64,000 nt of DNA from Streptomyces pristinaespiralis (GTDB lineage: Bacteria; Actinomycetota; Actinomycetes; Streptomycetales; Streptomycetaceae): the NCBI RefSeq assembly GCF_001278075.1, contig NZ_CP011340.1, positions 5,453,501 through 5,517,500 of the forward strand, given 5' to 3'. The notes beneath the pieces are model-generated. The model was not told the origin of the DNA and did not search any database. It was given only the letters and a program-made list of their open reading frames with translations. A program made the translations under genes and the position numbers. This document shows, in pieces, positions 8,309 through 16,440 of the stretch (position 1 is its first letter; each line of letters starts with the position of its first letter).

Positions 8309-9088
8309 ATGGCAGAGCGCAAGCCGATCGAATCCTGGCTCACCGACATGGACGGTGTCCTCATCCATGAGGGCGTCCCGATTCCCGGCGCCGACGCTTT
8401 CATCAAGAAGCTGCGGGAGACCGGGAAGCCGTTCCTGGTGCTCACCAACAACTCCATCTACACAGCGCGCGACCTGCACGCCCGCCTGGCCCGTATGGGC
8501 CTCGACGTGCCGGTGGAGAACATCTGGACCTCGGCCCTGGCCACCGCGCAGTTCCTCGACGACCAGCGGCCGGGCGGCACCGCCTACGTCATCGGGGAGG
8601 CCGGACTGACCACGGCCCTCCACGACATCGGCTACATCCTCACCGACCACGACCCCGACTACGTGGTGCTCGGCGAGACCCGCACCTACAGCTTCGAGTC
8701 GCTGACCAAGGCGATCCGGCTGATCAACGCCGGCGCCCGGTTCATCTGCACCAACCCCGACAACACCGGCCCCTCCGCGGAGGGGCCGCTCCCCGCGACC
8801 GGCTCCGTCGCCGCGCTGATCACCAAGGCGACGGGCAAGGACCCGTACTTCGCGGGGAAGCCCAACCCGCTGATGATGCGGACCGGCCTGAACGCCATCG
8901 GCGCACACTCCGAGACCAGCGCGATGATCGGCGACCGGATGGACACCGACGTGCTCGCCGGGCTCGAGGCCGGGATGCAGACCTTCCTCGTGCTCACCGG
9001 CTCCACGACCCCCGCACTCGTCGACCGGTACCCGTTCCGGCCCTCCAAGGTCGTCGACTCGATCGCGGATCTCGTCGACCGCATCTGA
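8309..9088 (+). CDS. HAD hydrolase, NagD-like phosphatase
   Basis: This 259-residue protein is a HAD-superfamily phosphatase of the NagD/AraL group (class IIA, large C2 cap). The nucleophile motif is LTDMDGVL (D13, with D15 as acid/base), motif II is LTNNS, the lysine region is FAGKPNPLMM, and the acidic motif is MIGDRMDTDVLAG. Such enzymes dephosphorylate small phosphosugars or nucleotides in the cytosol, and the exact substrate is not deducible. The ATG at 8309 follows CAGGAG. The leader (8240-8280) contains a TGGGGCG / CGCCCCA inverted repeat, perhaps a small hairpin. It lies between two cell-surface genes without an obvious link to them. Confidence 0.9.
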   Translation: MAERKPIESWLTDMDGVLIHEGVPIPGADAFIKKLRETGKPFLVLTNNSIYTARDLHARLARMGLDVPVENIWTSALATAQFLDDQRPGGTAYVIGEAGLTTALHDIGYILTDHDPDYVVLGETRTYSFESLTKAIRLINAGARFICTNPDNTGPSAEGPLPATGSVAALITKATGKDPYFAGKPNPLMMRTGLNAIGAHSETSAMIGDRMDTDVLAGLEAGMQTFLVLTGSTTPALVDRYPFRPSKVVDSIADLVDRI

Positions 9089-9167
9089 GCAGGTCGGCGG
9101 CGGCGGCCGGCCCTGCGGATGCGGAAACGACCCGGACGCGTGACTCTGGCTGTATCAGGAGGTCACG

Positions 9168-9848
9168 ATGCGTACTGGTTCCATAGCATTCCGTGTGGCG
9201 GGGGTGGCCGCCGTGCTGGTCATGGCGCCCGCCACCGCCGCATTCGCCGGTAACTCCGTGAAGGCCACGGTGAACCCGGCCGCCTCCGCGCCGGGCGGCA
9301 AGGTCGAGATCCGCGTCGTGGGGTGCCGGGACAGATCCGGCGCCGCCCGGTCCGCCGCCTTCGTCGCGGACGCCGAACTGTCGGCGAGAGGCGGGCACGG
9401 ATGGCTGACCGGCACGGCGAAGGTCAGAGCCGACGCCGAGCCCGGTACCTACGCCCTGCGGGTCACCTGCGACCTCCGCGACCACCGCCACGCGGGCAGC
9501 GTCCGGGTCGAGGGCCACCCGCACGAGCCGTCGCACTCGGCCCGCCCGTCGCAGCCGTCGAAACCCTCGCATCCGTCCCGGCCGAGGCCGTCGCACACCC
9601 CCGGGCACGAGGAACCGCCGGACCGCCCCTCCCCGAGCGCGTCACGGCCCCACGAATCACCCGTCGCCCCCGTACGGGCGGGCGGAGGCGGCACCGCCGT
9701 GCTCGCCGCCCCGGTCTCGACCGTCGACACGGACGACGCCGGTCCCAGCACACCGCAGACCGTCATCGGCCTCGCCCTCGCGGGCGTGGCCGCTGTCGCC
9801 GTCGCACTCCGCAGCGCCCGCCGCCGCCGGCGGACGGGCGCCGACTAG
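9168..9848 (+). CDS. Secreted, membrane-anchored stalk protein next to sortase
   Basis: This 226-residue protein has a signal peptide (about 1-27, ending ATAAFAG), a compact extracellular domain with two cysteines, a long Ser/Pro/His-rich stalk (about 118-165), a C-terminal membrane helix (about 196-213) and the basic tail SARRRRR. This resembles a sortase substrate, but I find no LPxTG or LAxTG motif before the helix, so it is probably anchored by its own membrane segment. It ends two bases before the class F sortase start and is surely co-transcribed with it; this pairing is recurrent in Streptomyces. The ATG at 9168 follows CAGGAGG. Confidence 0.75.
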   Translation: MRTGSIAFRVAGVAAVLVMAPATAAFAGNSVKATVNPAASAPGGKVEIRVVGCRDRSGAARSAAFVADAELSARGGHGWLTGTAKVRADAEPGTYALRVTCDLRDHRHAGSVRVEGHPHEPSHSARPSQPSKPSHPSRPRPSHTPGHEEPPDRPSPSASRPHESPVAPVRAGGGGTAVLAAPVSTVDTDDAGPSTPQTVIGLALAGVAAVAVALRSARRRRRTGAD

Positions 9849-9850
9849 TC

Positions 9851-10546
9851 ATGTCCGGCACCGATCGTCCCGCCCCCTCGGCTGTCCCCGCCGAAGCCAC
9901 CGGCAACGGCCGGCTGGTCACCGGAGTCGCCTGGGCGGTCCTGGTCCTCGGCCTGTGGATGTGGGGGAGCGAGGCCCCGGGCGCGCACCTCGGCAGCTCG
10001 GCCCCGACCACCGGTGACATCGCCGCGGTGGGCCGCCCGCCCGGCGTCCCGATGCCCGCCGCGCACCGGCCGATCGACGCCGCGGAGCCGCGCCGGGTGT
10101 CCGTTCCCGCCGTCGGCATCGCCGCGCCCGTCGTCCCCCGTGGCCTCGACGCCGCCGGAGCGGTCGACCCGCCCCCCTTGGACTCCCCGCAGACCGTGGG
10201 CTGGTACGGCGGCGGCACCGAACCCGGGGAGCCCGGCGCCGCGCTGCTCGTCGGGCACGTCGACACGAAGACGCAGCCCGCCGTGTTCTACGGGCTGAGC
10301 GCCGCCCGGCCGGGCGAGAAGATCGAGGTGACCCGGGCCGACGGTTCCGTCGCGGAGTTCACCATCGACGACATCAAAGTCTTCTCCCGCGACCGGTTCG
10401 ACCCGCAGAAGGTCTACGGCCCCCGGCAGGAGGGCCGTGCCGAGCTGCGCCTCATCACCTGCGGCGGCACCTTCGACCGTGATGCCGGCACCTACACGGC
10501 GAACGTGGTCGTGTACGCGTACCTGACCGGCGTCCTGGCGGCCTGA
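9851..10546 (+). CDS. Class F sortase
   Basis: Sortases are extracytoplasmic cysteine transpeptidases that cleave sorting signals and attach proteins to the cell wall. This 231-residue protein has an N-terminal membrane anchor (about 22-38), then the sortase beta-barrel with catalytic histidine in LLVGHVDT (H136), cysteine in LITCGG (C204) and a likely arginine in FDRD (R210). The TCGG-x-FD and NVVVYAYL signature is typical of class F. The start at 9851 lies two bases after the previous gene, so both form one operon. Class F substrates are poorly known; the preceding protein lacks a clear motif, and the LATTG protein at 7219 is the only visible candidate nearby. Confidence 0.9.
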   Translation: MSGTDRPAPSAVPAEATGNGRLVTGVAWAVLVLGLWMWGSEAPGAHLGSSAPTTGDIAAVGRPPGVPMPAAHRPIDAAEPRRVSVPAVGIAAPVVPRGLDAAGAVDPPPLDSPQTVGWYGGGTEPGEPGAALLVGHVDTKTQPAVFYGLSAARPGEKIEVTRADGSVAEFTIDDIKVFSRDRFDPQKVYGPRQEGRAELRLITCGGTFDRDAGTYTANVVVYAYLTGVLAA

Positions 10547-10720
10547 CGGGCCGCTCGGGCGCGGCCGGCGGCTCGTGCCGGAGCGGTCGTCACGGTATGC
10601 CGACGAGGACCGGGCGGACCCACGGACCGCCGTCCCGTGTGTGCCAGGATGGATCGACCGGTCCTGTCCGGGGGGACCCACAGGGCCGGACCGTACGAAC
10701 TGTGCACCAAGGGGGAGTGG

Positions 10721-11740
10721 ATGTACCGCAGTTTGGTCGGCCTGGGTGCCCGGACGGGCGCGTGCCTGGCCGCCGCGGGAGCGGTGCTGCTGACGGCGGG
10801 CTGTTCCTCCGACGGCGACGGCGGCAAGGACGACCGGCCGGTCGTCAGCCAGCAGCCCAAGGGCGAAGACCCGTTCTGGGTCAACCCGGACGGCAAGGCG
10901 GCCCGGCAGGTCGCCGCCTACCGCGAGAACGGCGAGACGCGGAACGCCGAGCTGATCACGAAGATCGCGCAGCAGCCGGCCGGTGAATGGATCGGCCCGG
11001 ACGACCCGGAGGCGGAGGCCGAAGGCATCACCGAGGCGGCCGCGAAGGCCGACCGGGACGCCGTGCTCGTCCTCTACAACATCCCGCACCGCGACTGCGG
11101 CCAGTTCTCCAAGGGCGGCGCCGCCGACGGGAACGCCTACCGGGCATGGGTCGACAGCGTGGCCAAGGGCATCGGAGACCGGCGTGCCACGGTGATCCTC
11201 GAGCCGGACGCGGTGCTGCACCTGGTGGACAGCTGCACGCCGCAGGAGTTCCACGAGGAGCGGTACGACCTGCTCAAGGGGGCGGTGGAAAGGCTGAAGC
11301 GGCAGCCGGGGACGAAGGTGTACCTGGACGCCGGCAACGCGGGCTGGTCCAACCCGGACGCGCTGTACGACCCGCTGAAGCGGGCCGGGGCGGAGCAGGC
11401 CGACGGTTTCGCGGTGAACGTCTCCAACTTCTACCCGACGGACGCCAGCAAGCAGTTCGGCAGGAAGCTCTCGGAGAAGTTCGGCGGGAAGCACTTCGTC
11501 ATCGACACCAGCCGCAACGGCAACGGCCCCTACACGGAGGGCGATCCGGCGGAGAACTGGTGCAACCCGCCCGGCCGCGCGCTGGGCGAGCCGCCGACCA
11601 CCAGAACCGGGGACCCGCTCGTCGACGCCTACCTGTGGGTCAAGCGCCCCGGCGAGTCCGACGGTGACTGCAAGGGCGGCCCCAAGGCGGGCGACTGGTG
11701 GCCCGAGTACGCGCTGGACCTGGCCCGGAACACCAAGTAG
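10721..11740 (+). CDS. cslZ: GH6 glycosidase lipoprotein (cellulase-like, CslZ)
   Basis: This 339-residue lipoprotein (lipobox LTAGC, C28) carries a family 6 glycoside hydrolase domain that would cut beta-1,4-glucan at the cell surface. Both GH6 signatures are visible: LYNIPHRDCGQFS with the catalytic acid D125, and VILEPDAV with D163; the VIDTSRNGNGP motif follows later. It is convergent with glxA and cslA across a strong hairpin. In S. coelicolor and S. lividans a GH6 protein called CslZ accompanies the CslA/GlxA pair that makes a glycan at hyphal tips; the same role is likely here. The ATG at 10721 follows GGGGGAG. Confidence 0.85.
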   Translation: MYRSLVGLGARTGACLAAAGAVLLTAGCSSDGDGGKDDRPVVSQQPKGEDPFWVNPDGKAARQVAAYRENGETRNAELITKIAQQPAGEWIGPDDPEAEAEGITEAAAKADRDAVLVLYNIPHRDCGQFSKGGAADGNAYRAWVDSVAKGIGDRRATVILEPDAVLHLVDSCTPQEFHEERYDLLKGAVERLKRQPGTKVYLDAGNAGWSNPDALYDPLKRAGAEQADGFAVNVSNFYPTDASKQFGRKLSEKFGGKHFVIDTSRNGNGPYTEGDPAENWCNPPGRALGEPPTTRTGDPLVDAYLWVKRPGESDGDCKGGPKAGDWWPEYALDLARNTK

Positions 11741-11743
11741 AGG

Positions 11744-11792
11744 CACGGGAAGGGCCCGGCAGCAGGGGACGCGCTGCCGGGCCCTTCCCGTG
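11744..11792. terminator. Bidirectional terminator between GH6 gene and glxA
   Basis: A perfect 20-base inverted repeat (11744-11763 and 11773-11792) with a 9-base loop lies between the convergent stop codons. It lacks a long T-run, as is common in Streptomyces terminators. Confidence 0.85.
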
Positions 11793-11805
11793 ACCGGCTA
11801 CCCCG

Positions 11806-13758
11806 TCACGGGACCTCGACCCACACCGCCTTCGACGGTGTGCCCGCCTCGTCCGTCACGAAGAACATGTAGTAACCGGACGGCACCAGGGCCCTGTTCC
11901 GGGGCACGGTGATCTCCACGCCGTCCGCGGTCTTCTTCATCTCCAGTGCGATCGAGCGCTGGTCGACGTCGGTGACGTGCGTGACCGCACTCGGCCGCAT
12001 CAGCTTCGCCGTCTTCAGCGCCTTCTCGCTCCTGACCTCGAACGTGCCCGTGTCGCCGCGTTGGACCGTCTTCGGCCCGCCGGTCACCTCGGGCCTGGTG
12101 TCGCGGTAGAGGTAGGGCGGGGTGTAGATCTCGATGCGCTGCTCGAAGACGCCCGGCCTGGTGTTGGCCTTGTCGGAGAAGAGCGAGTCGGATCCGAAGA
12201 TCATGACCCGCCCGTCGGGCAGCAGCACGGAGCCGGAGTGGTAGTTGCGGCCCACGGCCGGGTCGGCGACGCGCTTGTACGTCTGCGTGCCGGGCTCGTA
12301 CATCCGGGCCTGGAGCACGTCGGAGCCGCCGCGGCCCCGGTAGTCCTCGGAGCCGCCGGTGATGAGCACGGAGTCGTCGGGCAGCAGCGAGGCGCTCGGG
12401 TAGCGGGTGCCCTTGTCCAGCGAGGGTCCGTCCTTGAAGCGGGGGTTGTCGGCCTTCAGGTCGACCAGCCGGGACTTCTCGCTCGACTTCTCCGACTCGC
12501 CGACCCCGCCGCCGCCGATGACCATGAACTTCTGGTCCTGGGCGGGCGGCAGCATGACGGTTGCGGACGTCTCCATCCGGTCGGGGTCCGACAGACCGGG
12601 GATCTTGGTGAATTTGTTGGTGTCCAGGTCCCAGACGCCCGGGTCACGGCCCACGTCCGCGGGCCCGTAACCGGCGTTGGAGCCGGAGTAGAACAGCTTG
12701 CCGTTGTCCATCAGGAAGATCGCCGGGTAGGTGGGGAACTTCCTGATGACCCCGGTGTACTCCCAGGTCTTCGTCTTCGGGTCGTAGATCTCGTCCTTGC
12801 CGGGGACGATCTGCCCGATCTCGTCGAGGCCGGAGAGCGAGAGGACCCTGCCGTCCTCGAGAGTGGTCAGCGTGGGGTACCAGCGGGCCTCGTTCATGGG
12901 GTCGACGGGGACGTACTTCTCCGCGACCGGGTCGAACTCGAAGGCCTCCTTGATTCCCTGGAAGTCCTTCTTGTCGAGGGCGAGTTTCTGGGCGATGCCG
13001 TAGACGTTGCGCGCGTCGGAGCCCTTGAGGCCCTGCACGCGGTAGTTGTCCTCTGTGCCGGTCTCGTACTGCTTGCCCGACTGCTCGGCCTCGACGTAGA
13101 TGCGGCCGAGGCCCGCCTCGGTGCGCAGGAAGCGGCCGGTCTTGGGATCGAAGACCTTCTTCGCCTTCTCCACCAGGACCGGGTCCTTGGAGACGAACGT
13201 CTTCCCGTTCTTCTTCCCGGTGAACTTGGTGCCCGCCGGCAGGGTCTTGGGCGCGTCCGGGTCCTCGTTGTGGACGATCATCAGGCCGCCGGCCTTGGTG
13301 ACGTCGCCCTGGAGCTTCTCGTACCGCTTGGTGCCGCCGGCCACCAGCAGCTTGCCGTCGGGCAGCTGGGTGTGCCCGGCGCAGAACATGTCCTTGGGGG
13401 TGGGGATCTTCTTGAACGTGTCCGTCTGTGGGTCCCACAGCACCGACTCGAACTTCTTGGCGTCGAAGTTCTTCTGGTTGTTGCCGGAACCGGCGATCAG
13501 CAGCACCTTGCCGGTGTGCAGCAGCGCGGCGTGGATGGTGTTGATCCTGTACTCGGAGGGGACGTCGAGGAAGTCCCAGTGGCCGTTCGCCGCCTTGTAC
13601 TCCGGCTTGTTGATCTTGTAGTCGTGGTACTGCTCGGAGCCGAAGCGCCAGATGGCGGGTCCGTTGAACCCGGCGACCACCACGATCACCGCCGCGCCTA
13701 TGGCTATTCGGCGGGCGCGGTTCTTGCGGTGGTTCGGCCGCGCGGGCATCGTGCTCAT
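11806..13758 (-). CDS. glxA: GlxA galactose-oxidase-like copper radical oxidase
   Basis: GlxA is a mononuclear copper oxidase with a cross-linked Tyr-Cys radical, needed for glycan deposition at growing tips. This 650-residue protein has an N-terminal membrane anchor (about 17-36), a kelch-type propeller and a C-terminal Ig-like domain. Candidate active-site residues are all present: C126 in DMFCAGH, W293 and Y294 in ARWYPT, Y506 and H507 in GRNYHSG, and H594 in AVTHVTD. The offset of five fits the C121 and W288 numbering I recall for S. lividans GlxA. Its ATG overlaps the cslA stop (ATGA), so production is coupled to CslA. It acts outside the membrane, oxidising a primary alcohol of the glycan and releasing peroxide. 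Confidence 0.94.
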   Translation of the reverse strand: MSTMPARPNHRKNRARRIAIGAAVIVVVAGFNGPAIWRFGSEQYHDYKINKPEYKAANGHWDFLDVPSEYRINTIHAALLHTGKVLLIAGSGNNQKNFDAKKFESVLWDPQTDTFKKIPTPKDMFCAGHTQLPDGKLLVAGGTKRYEKLQGDVTKAGGLMIVHNEDPDAPKTLPAGTKFTGKKNGKTFVSKDPVLVEKAKKVFDPKTGRFLRTEAGLGRIYVEAEQSGKQYETGTEDNYRVQGLKGSDARNVYGIAQKLALDKKDFQGIKEAFEFDPVAEKYVPVDPMNEARWYPTLTTLEDGRVLSLSGLDEIGQIVPGKDEIYDPKTKTWEYTGVIRKFPTYPAIFLMDNGKLFYSGSNAGYGPADVGRDPGVWDLDTNKFTKIPGLSDPDRMETSATVMLPPAQDQKFMVIGGGGVGESEKSSEKSRLVDLKADNPRFKDGPSLDKGTRYPSASLLPDDSVLITGGSEDYRGRGGSDVLQARMYEPGTQTYKRVADPAVGRNYHSGSVLLPDGRVMIFGSDSLFSDKANTRPGVFEQRIEIYTPPYLYRDTRPEVTGGPKTVQRGDTGTFEVRSEKALKTAKLMRPSAVTHVTDVDQRSIALEMKKTADGVEITVPRNRALVPSGYYMFFVTDEAGTPSKAVWVEVP

Positions 13759-15698
13759 TTCTTACGTCCCCCAAGGGCGATCTGCATGGTCTGGTCCGTG
13801 GCGGCTTCGGGACCTGGTCGGGGGTCCGCGAAGCGCGGCCGCTGCTGCGGCACATGAGGGCCGCCGGAGCCCGGCCCGTCCCCCGCGTGCCGTCTCCTGC
13901 GCTTCTTCTTCTCGGCGGCGATCCCGTACCGCCAGGCGAAGATGGGCGCGGCCGTGATCAGCAGCGCCAGCGACGCCCAGGTGATCATCGCCGGATGGTT
14001 GTGCCCGAACCAGAACGACGACGCGAGGGAGCCCCCGAAGACCGCGATGAAGAACAGGTGGATGCGGAACGTGCCGAACAGGGTGTCGGGACTGGAGGAG
14101 TCACCCTTGGGCGTCACCACGAACCGGCTCTTGCGCCGCAGCACGGCGTCCATCAGCGACCGGGCGTAGACGGGGGCGGACAGCGCCGACATCACCATGC
14201 CGGCGAGGCCGCCGGAGCCCTCGGGCTCGTGCGGCGACACGTTGTGCCGGCGGTTCCAGATGTACAGGCCGATCTGGAGGGCGGAGGCGTTGCCGTAGAG
14301 CATCATCCAGATGGCCGGGTCGATCTGCACACCGGAGGCGCCCATGCCCAGGAACAACGCGCAGCTCAGGGCCGCGAGGATCCAGTTGAGGGCGGACATC
14401 GGATAGAAGATGATCATCATCGTGTAGTTGAAGAGCTTGCCGGGCGGCAGCGTGCCGAAGCCCTTCCAGTACTGCTTGAGGATCGTCTCGTACGTGCCCC
14501 GGGACCAGCGCAGCTGCTGGGTGAAGAAGTCGGTCCAGGCCGTGGGGCCCTCGCCGACGGCCAGTACGTCGGGCGTGTAGACCGAGCGCCACTTGTTGCC
14601 GGTGGCCGGGTTGGTGGCGCGGTGCATCTCGAAGCCGGTGGCCATGTCCTCGGTGATCGAGTCGTACAGGCCGCCGATCTGCTTGATCGCCCTGATACGT
14701 ACGGCGTTGGAGGTGCCGACGAACATCGGGGCGCCGTAGCGGTTGCCCGCGCGCTGGATCAGGGCGTGGAAGAGGAACTGCTGCGACTCGGCGGCCTTGG
14801 TGACGAAGGTGTCGTAGTTGCCGTAGACCTGCGGGCCGATGACGAAGCCGACGTCCGGGTCGCGGAAGTAGCCGAGCATCCGCTCCAGGTAGTTGGGCAG
14901 CGGGACGTGGTCGGTGTCGACGGAGGCGAAGAAGTCGTAGTTGCCGCCGTGCGCCTCGAGCCAGGCGTTGTAGTTGCCGTGCTTGGTCTTCGCCCGGTGC
15001 GCGCCCTTCTCCTGGTTCCACCGGGCGACGCCCTTGCGGGAGAAGTGGTGGACACCGAGACGGGCGCAGACCTCCTTGACGGCGGGGTCGTCGCCCTCGT
15101 CGAGCAGCCAGACGTGCATCAGACCCCGGTGCCGGATCTTCACCGCCGCCTCGAGGGTCTTCGTCACCATCTCCAGGGGTTCCTTGCCCGGCACGAAGGA
15201 GGTGAGGAAGGCGACGCGGGTGCCCGACTCCGGCACCACCGGCACCGGGTCGCGGGCCACCAGCGTGGCGTGGGCGTTGGACAGCACGTTCATCGTCCGG
15301 AACAGCTCGATCAGTCCGATCGAGACGAGCATGACGATGTCGAGGGCGAGCAGCAGGTCGTTCTTGAGGTTCGGGTCGCGGTCGGTCCAGTGCTGCGGCT
15401 GCATCAGCCAGGCGAACAGGCCCAGCGACAGCAGCGGCGCGGCACCGAGCAGTAGCGCGGCACGTATCCGGTGGGGTTCCTGCGAGAGCAGCGAGCGGTA
15501 GCGGACCTTGTACGGCCGGTTGGGGTCGGGCTGCGTGAGGGGGCCCGCCAGCCGGCTGTAGTGCTCGTAGTCGTAGCGCGGCAGCGCCTTCTTGGGGCGC
15601 AGCCGCGCGGTGGCGGCACGCAGATGCGCGGGCACCCGTAGCTGGGTGGTCCGCGAGGAGTCTTCCGGCTGCCCGGTGCCGTCCGGAGTCGACGTCAT
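13755..15698 (-). CDS. cslA: Cellulose synthase-like glycosyltransferase CslA
   Basis: This 647-residue membrane GT2 synthase polymerises a beta-linked glycan from UDP-sugar and extrudes it at hyphal tips. Two helices (about 79-99 and 115-135) precede the catalytic domain, with D200 in LLDEGDD, DTD at 261-263, TED at 349-351 and QQLRW at 394-398, followed by several helices (from about 415) and a Lys/Arg-rich end. All processive-synthase residues are intact. It starts the two-gene cslA-glxA operon and is translationally coupled to glxA. In S. coelicolor CslA interacts with DivIVA and is needed for aerial development. The exact polymer is debated (cellulose-like or GlcNAc-containing). Confidence 0.94.
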   Translation of the reverse strand: MTSTPDGTGQPEDSSRTTQLRVPAHLRAATARLRPKKALPRYDYEHYSRLAGPLTQPDPNRPYKVRYRSLLSQEPHRIRAALLLGAAPLLSLGLFAWLMQPQHWTDRDPNLKNDLLLALDIVMLVSIGLIELFRTMNVLSNAHATLVARDPVPVVPESGTRVAFLTSFVPGKEPLEMVTKTLEAAVKIRHRGLMHVWLLDEGDDPAVKEVCARLGVHHFSRKGVARWNQEKGAHRAKTKHGNYNAWLEAHGGNYDFFASVDTDHVPLPNYLERMLGYFRDPDVGFVIGPQVYGNYDTFVTKAAESQQFLFHALIQRAGNRYGAPMFVGTSNAVRIRAIKQIGGLYDSITEDMATGFEMHRATNPATGNKWRSVYTPDVLAVGEGPTAWTDFFTQQLRWSRGTYETILKQYWKGFGTLPPGKLFNYTMMIIFYPMSALNWILAALSCALFLGMGASGVQIDPAIWMMLYGNASALQIGLYIWNRRHNVSPHEPEGSGGLAGMVMSALSAPVYARSLMDAVLRRKSRFVVTPKGDSSSPDTLFGTFRIHLFFIAVFGGSLASSFWFGHNHPAMITWASLALLITAAPIFAWRYGIAAEKKKRRRRHAGDGPGSGGPHVPQQRPRFADPRPGPEAATDQTMQIALGGRKK

Positions 15699-16126
15699 TG
15701 ATCATCCCCCCGCACGCGGGGTCAGCGCGTGCTGTGGTCGGTCGTGTCACCTGGGCCGCAGGATCCCCTGTACCTGCTGTCCCAGGCGTGTCGGTGGTGG
15801 CTGGCCACCGTCCCTACAGACATGAAACGGTCACCCTTCGGTTGCATGATGCCCGTCGCGTGTTCCGGCCGTTACGGGGCCCCCGTCCCTTGCCCTCCAC
15901 GCCGGCAACAGCCCCCGAAACCGCCCCCAACTGCCCGAAACAGACGTTCAATTGAGTGACCGGCCGCCCCATAGGTTCTCGGAGCCCGGTCATGATCGCA
16001 AGGGCGAAACGGGCCGTTAACCGGTCGTATGCGCGATTTGGAACCGTCTCGGATCGCAGGTTTCCGACCGGTAGGCATTGGCCGGAAATGATCGTACGGA
16101 GGTCGGGGGTGTGTGTCGGGGTACGG
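15699..16126. other. Long upstream region of cslA, no gene seen
   Basis: These 428 bases contain no convincing coding sequence. They must hold the cslA promoter (minus strand). The middle part (about 15930-16090) is clearly less GC-rich than the surroundings, with runs such as GAAACAGACGTTCAATTGAGTGA, as expected for a promoter or regulator-binding zone. I recognise no specific operator. Confidence 0.5.
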
Positions 16127-16161
16127 CCGAGGCCCCCTCGCCAGTGGCGAGGGGGCCTCGG
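16127..16161 (-). terminator. Hairpin after first tRNA-Lys gene
   Basis: A perfect 17-base inverted repeat with a one-base centre (16127-16143 / 16145-16161) begins eight bases beyond the tRNA 3' end. No T-run follows on the minus strand. Confidence 0.75.
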
Positions 16162-16168
16162 TTTCGCG

Positions 16169-16242
16169 TGCGCCGCCAGGGACTCGAACCCCGGACCCGC
16201 TGATTAAGAGTCAGCTGCTCTAACCAACTGAGCTAGCGGCGC
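16169..16242 (-). tRNA. tRNA-Lys(CTT), copy 1
   Basis: The minus strand folds as a standard cloverleaf of 74 bases: acceptor GCGCCGC paired with GCGGCGC, D-arm GCTC...GAGC, anticodon arm GCTGA-CTCTTAA-TCAGC with anticodon CTT, T-arm with TTCGAGT, discriminator A. CCA is not encoded. Identical copies lie at 20598-20671 and 46093-46166. Confidence 0.97.
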
Positions 16243-16440
16243 CTGCTGACCTGGAGAACTCTACCGGAACTCCGGCAGTGCTCCGTGCCGCCACCCTGGC
16301 CGTCGCGAAGACGCGCCAGAGCGCATCGAATCATCGTTTTTAACCTTTGATCCGTCAAAATGCATTATGTCCATACCGCTGGGACACTGACGCCCGTGAA
16401 ACATCGTCAGAAGATCTTGCTGAGTGCGGAGGGGACACAC

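Noticed and set aside
13755..15698. Bacterial cellulose synthase BcsA with c-di-GMP control
   Set aside because: No PilZ domain follows the catalytic region, and bcsB/bcsC are absent; the pairing with glxA identifies CslA.
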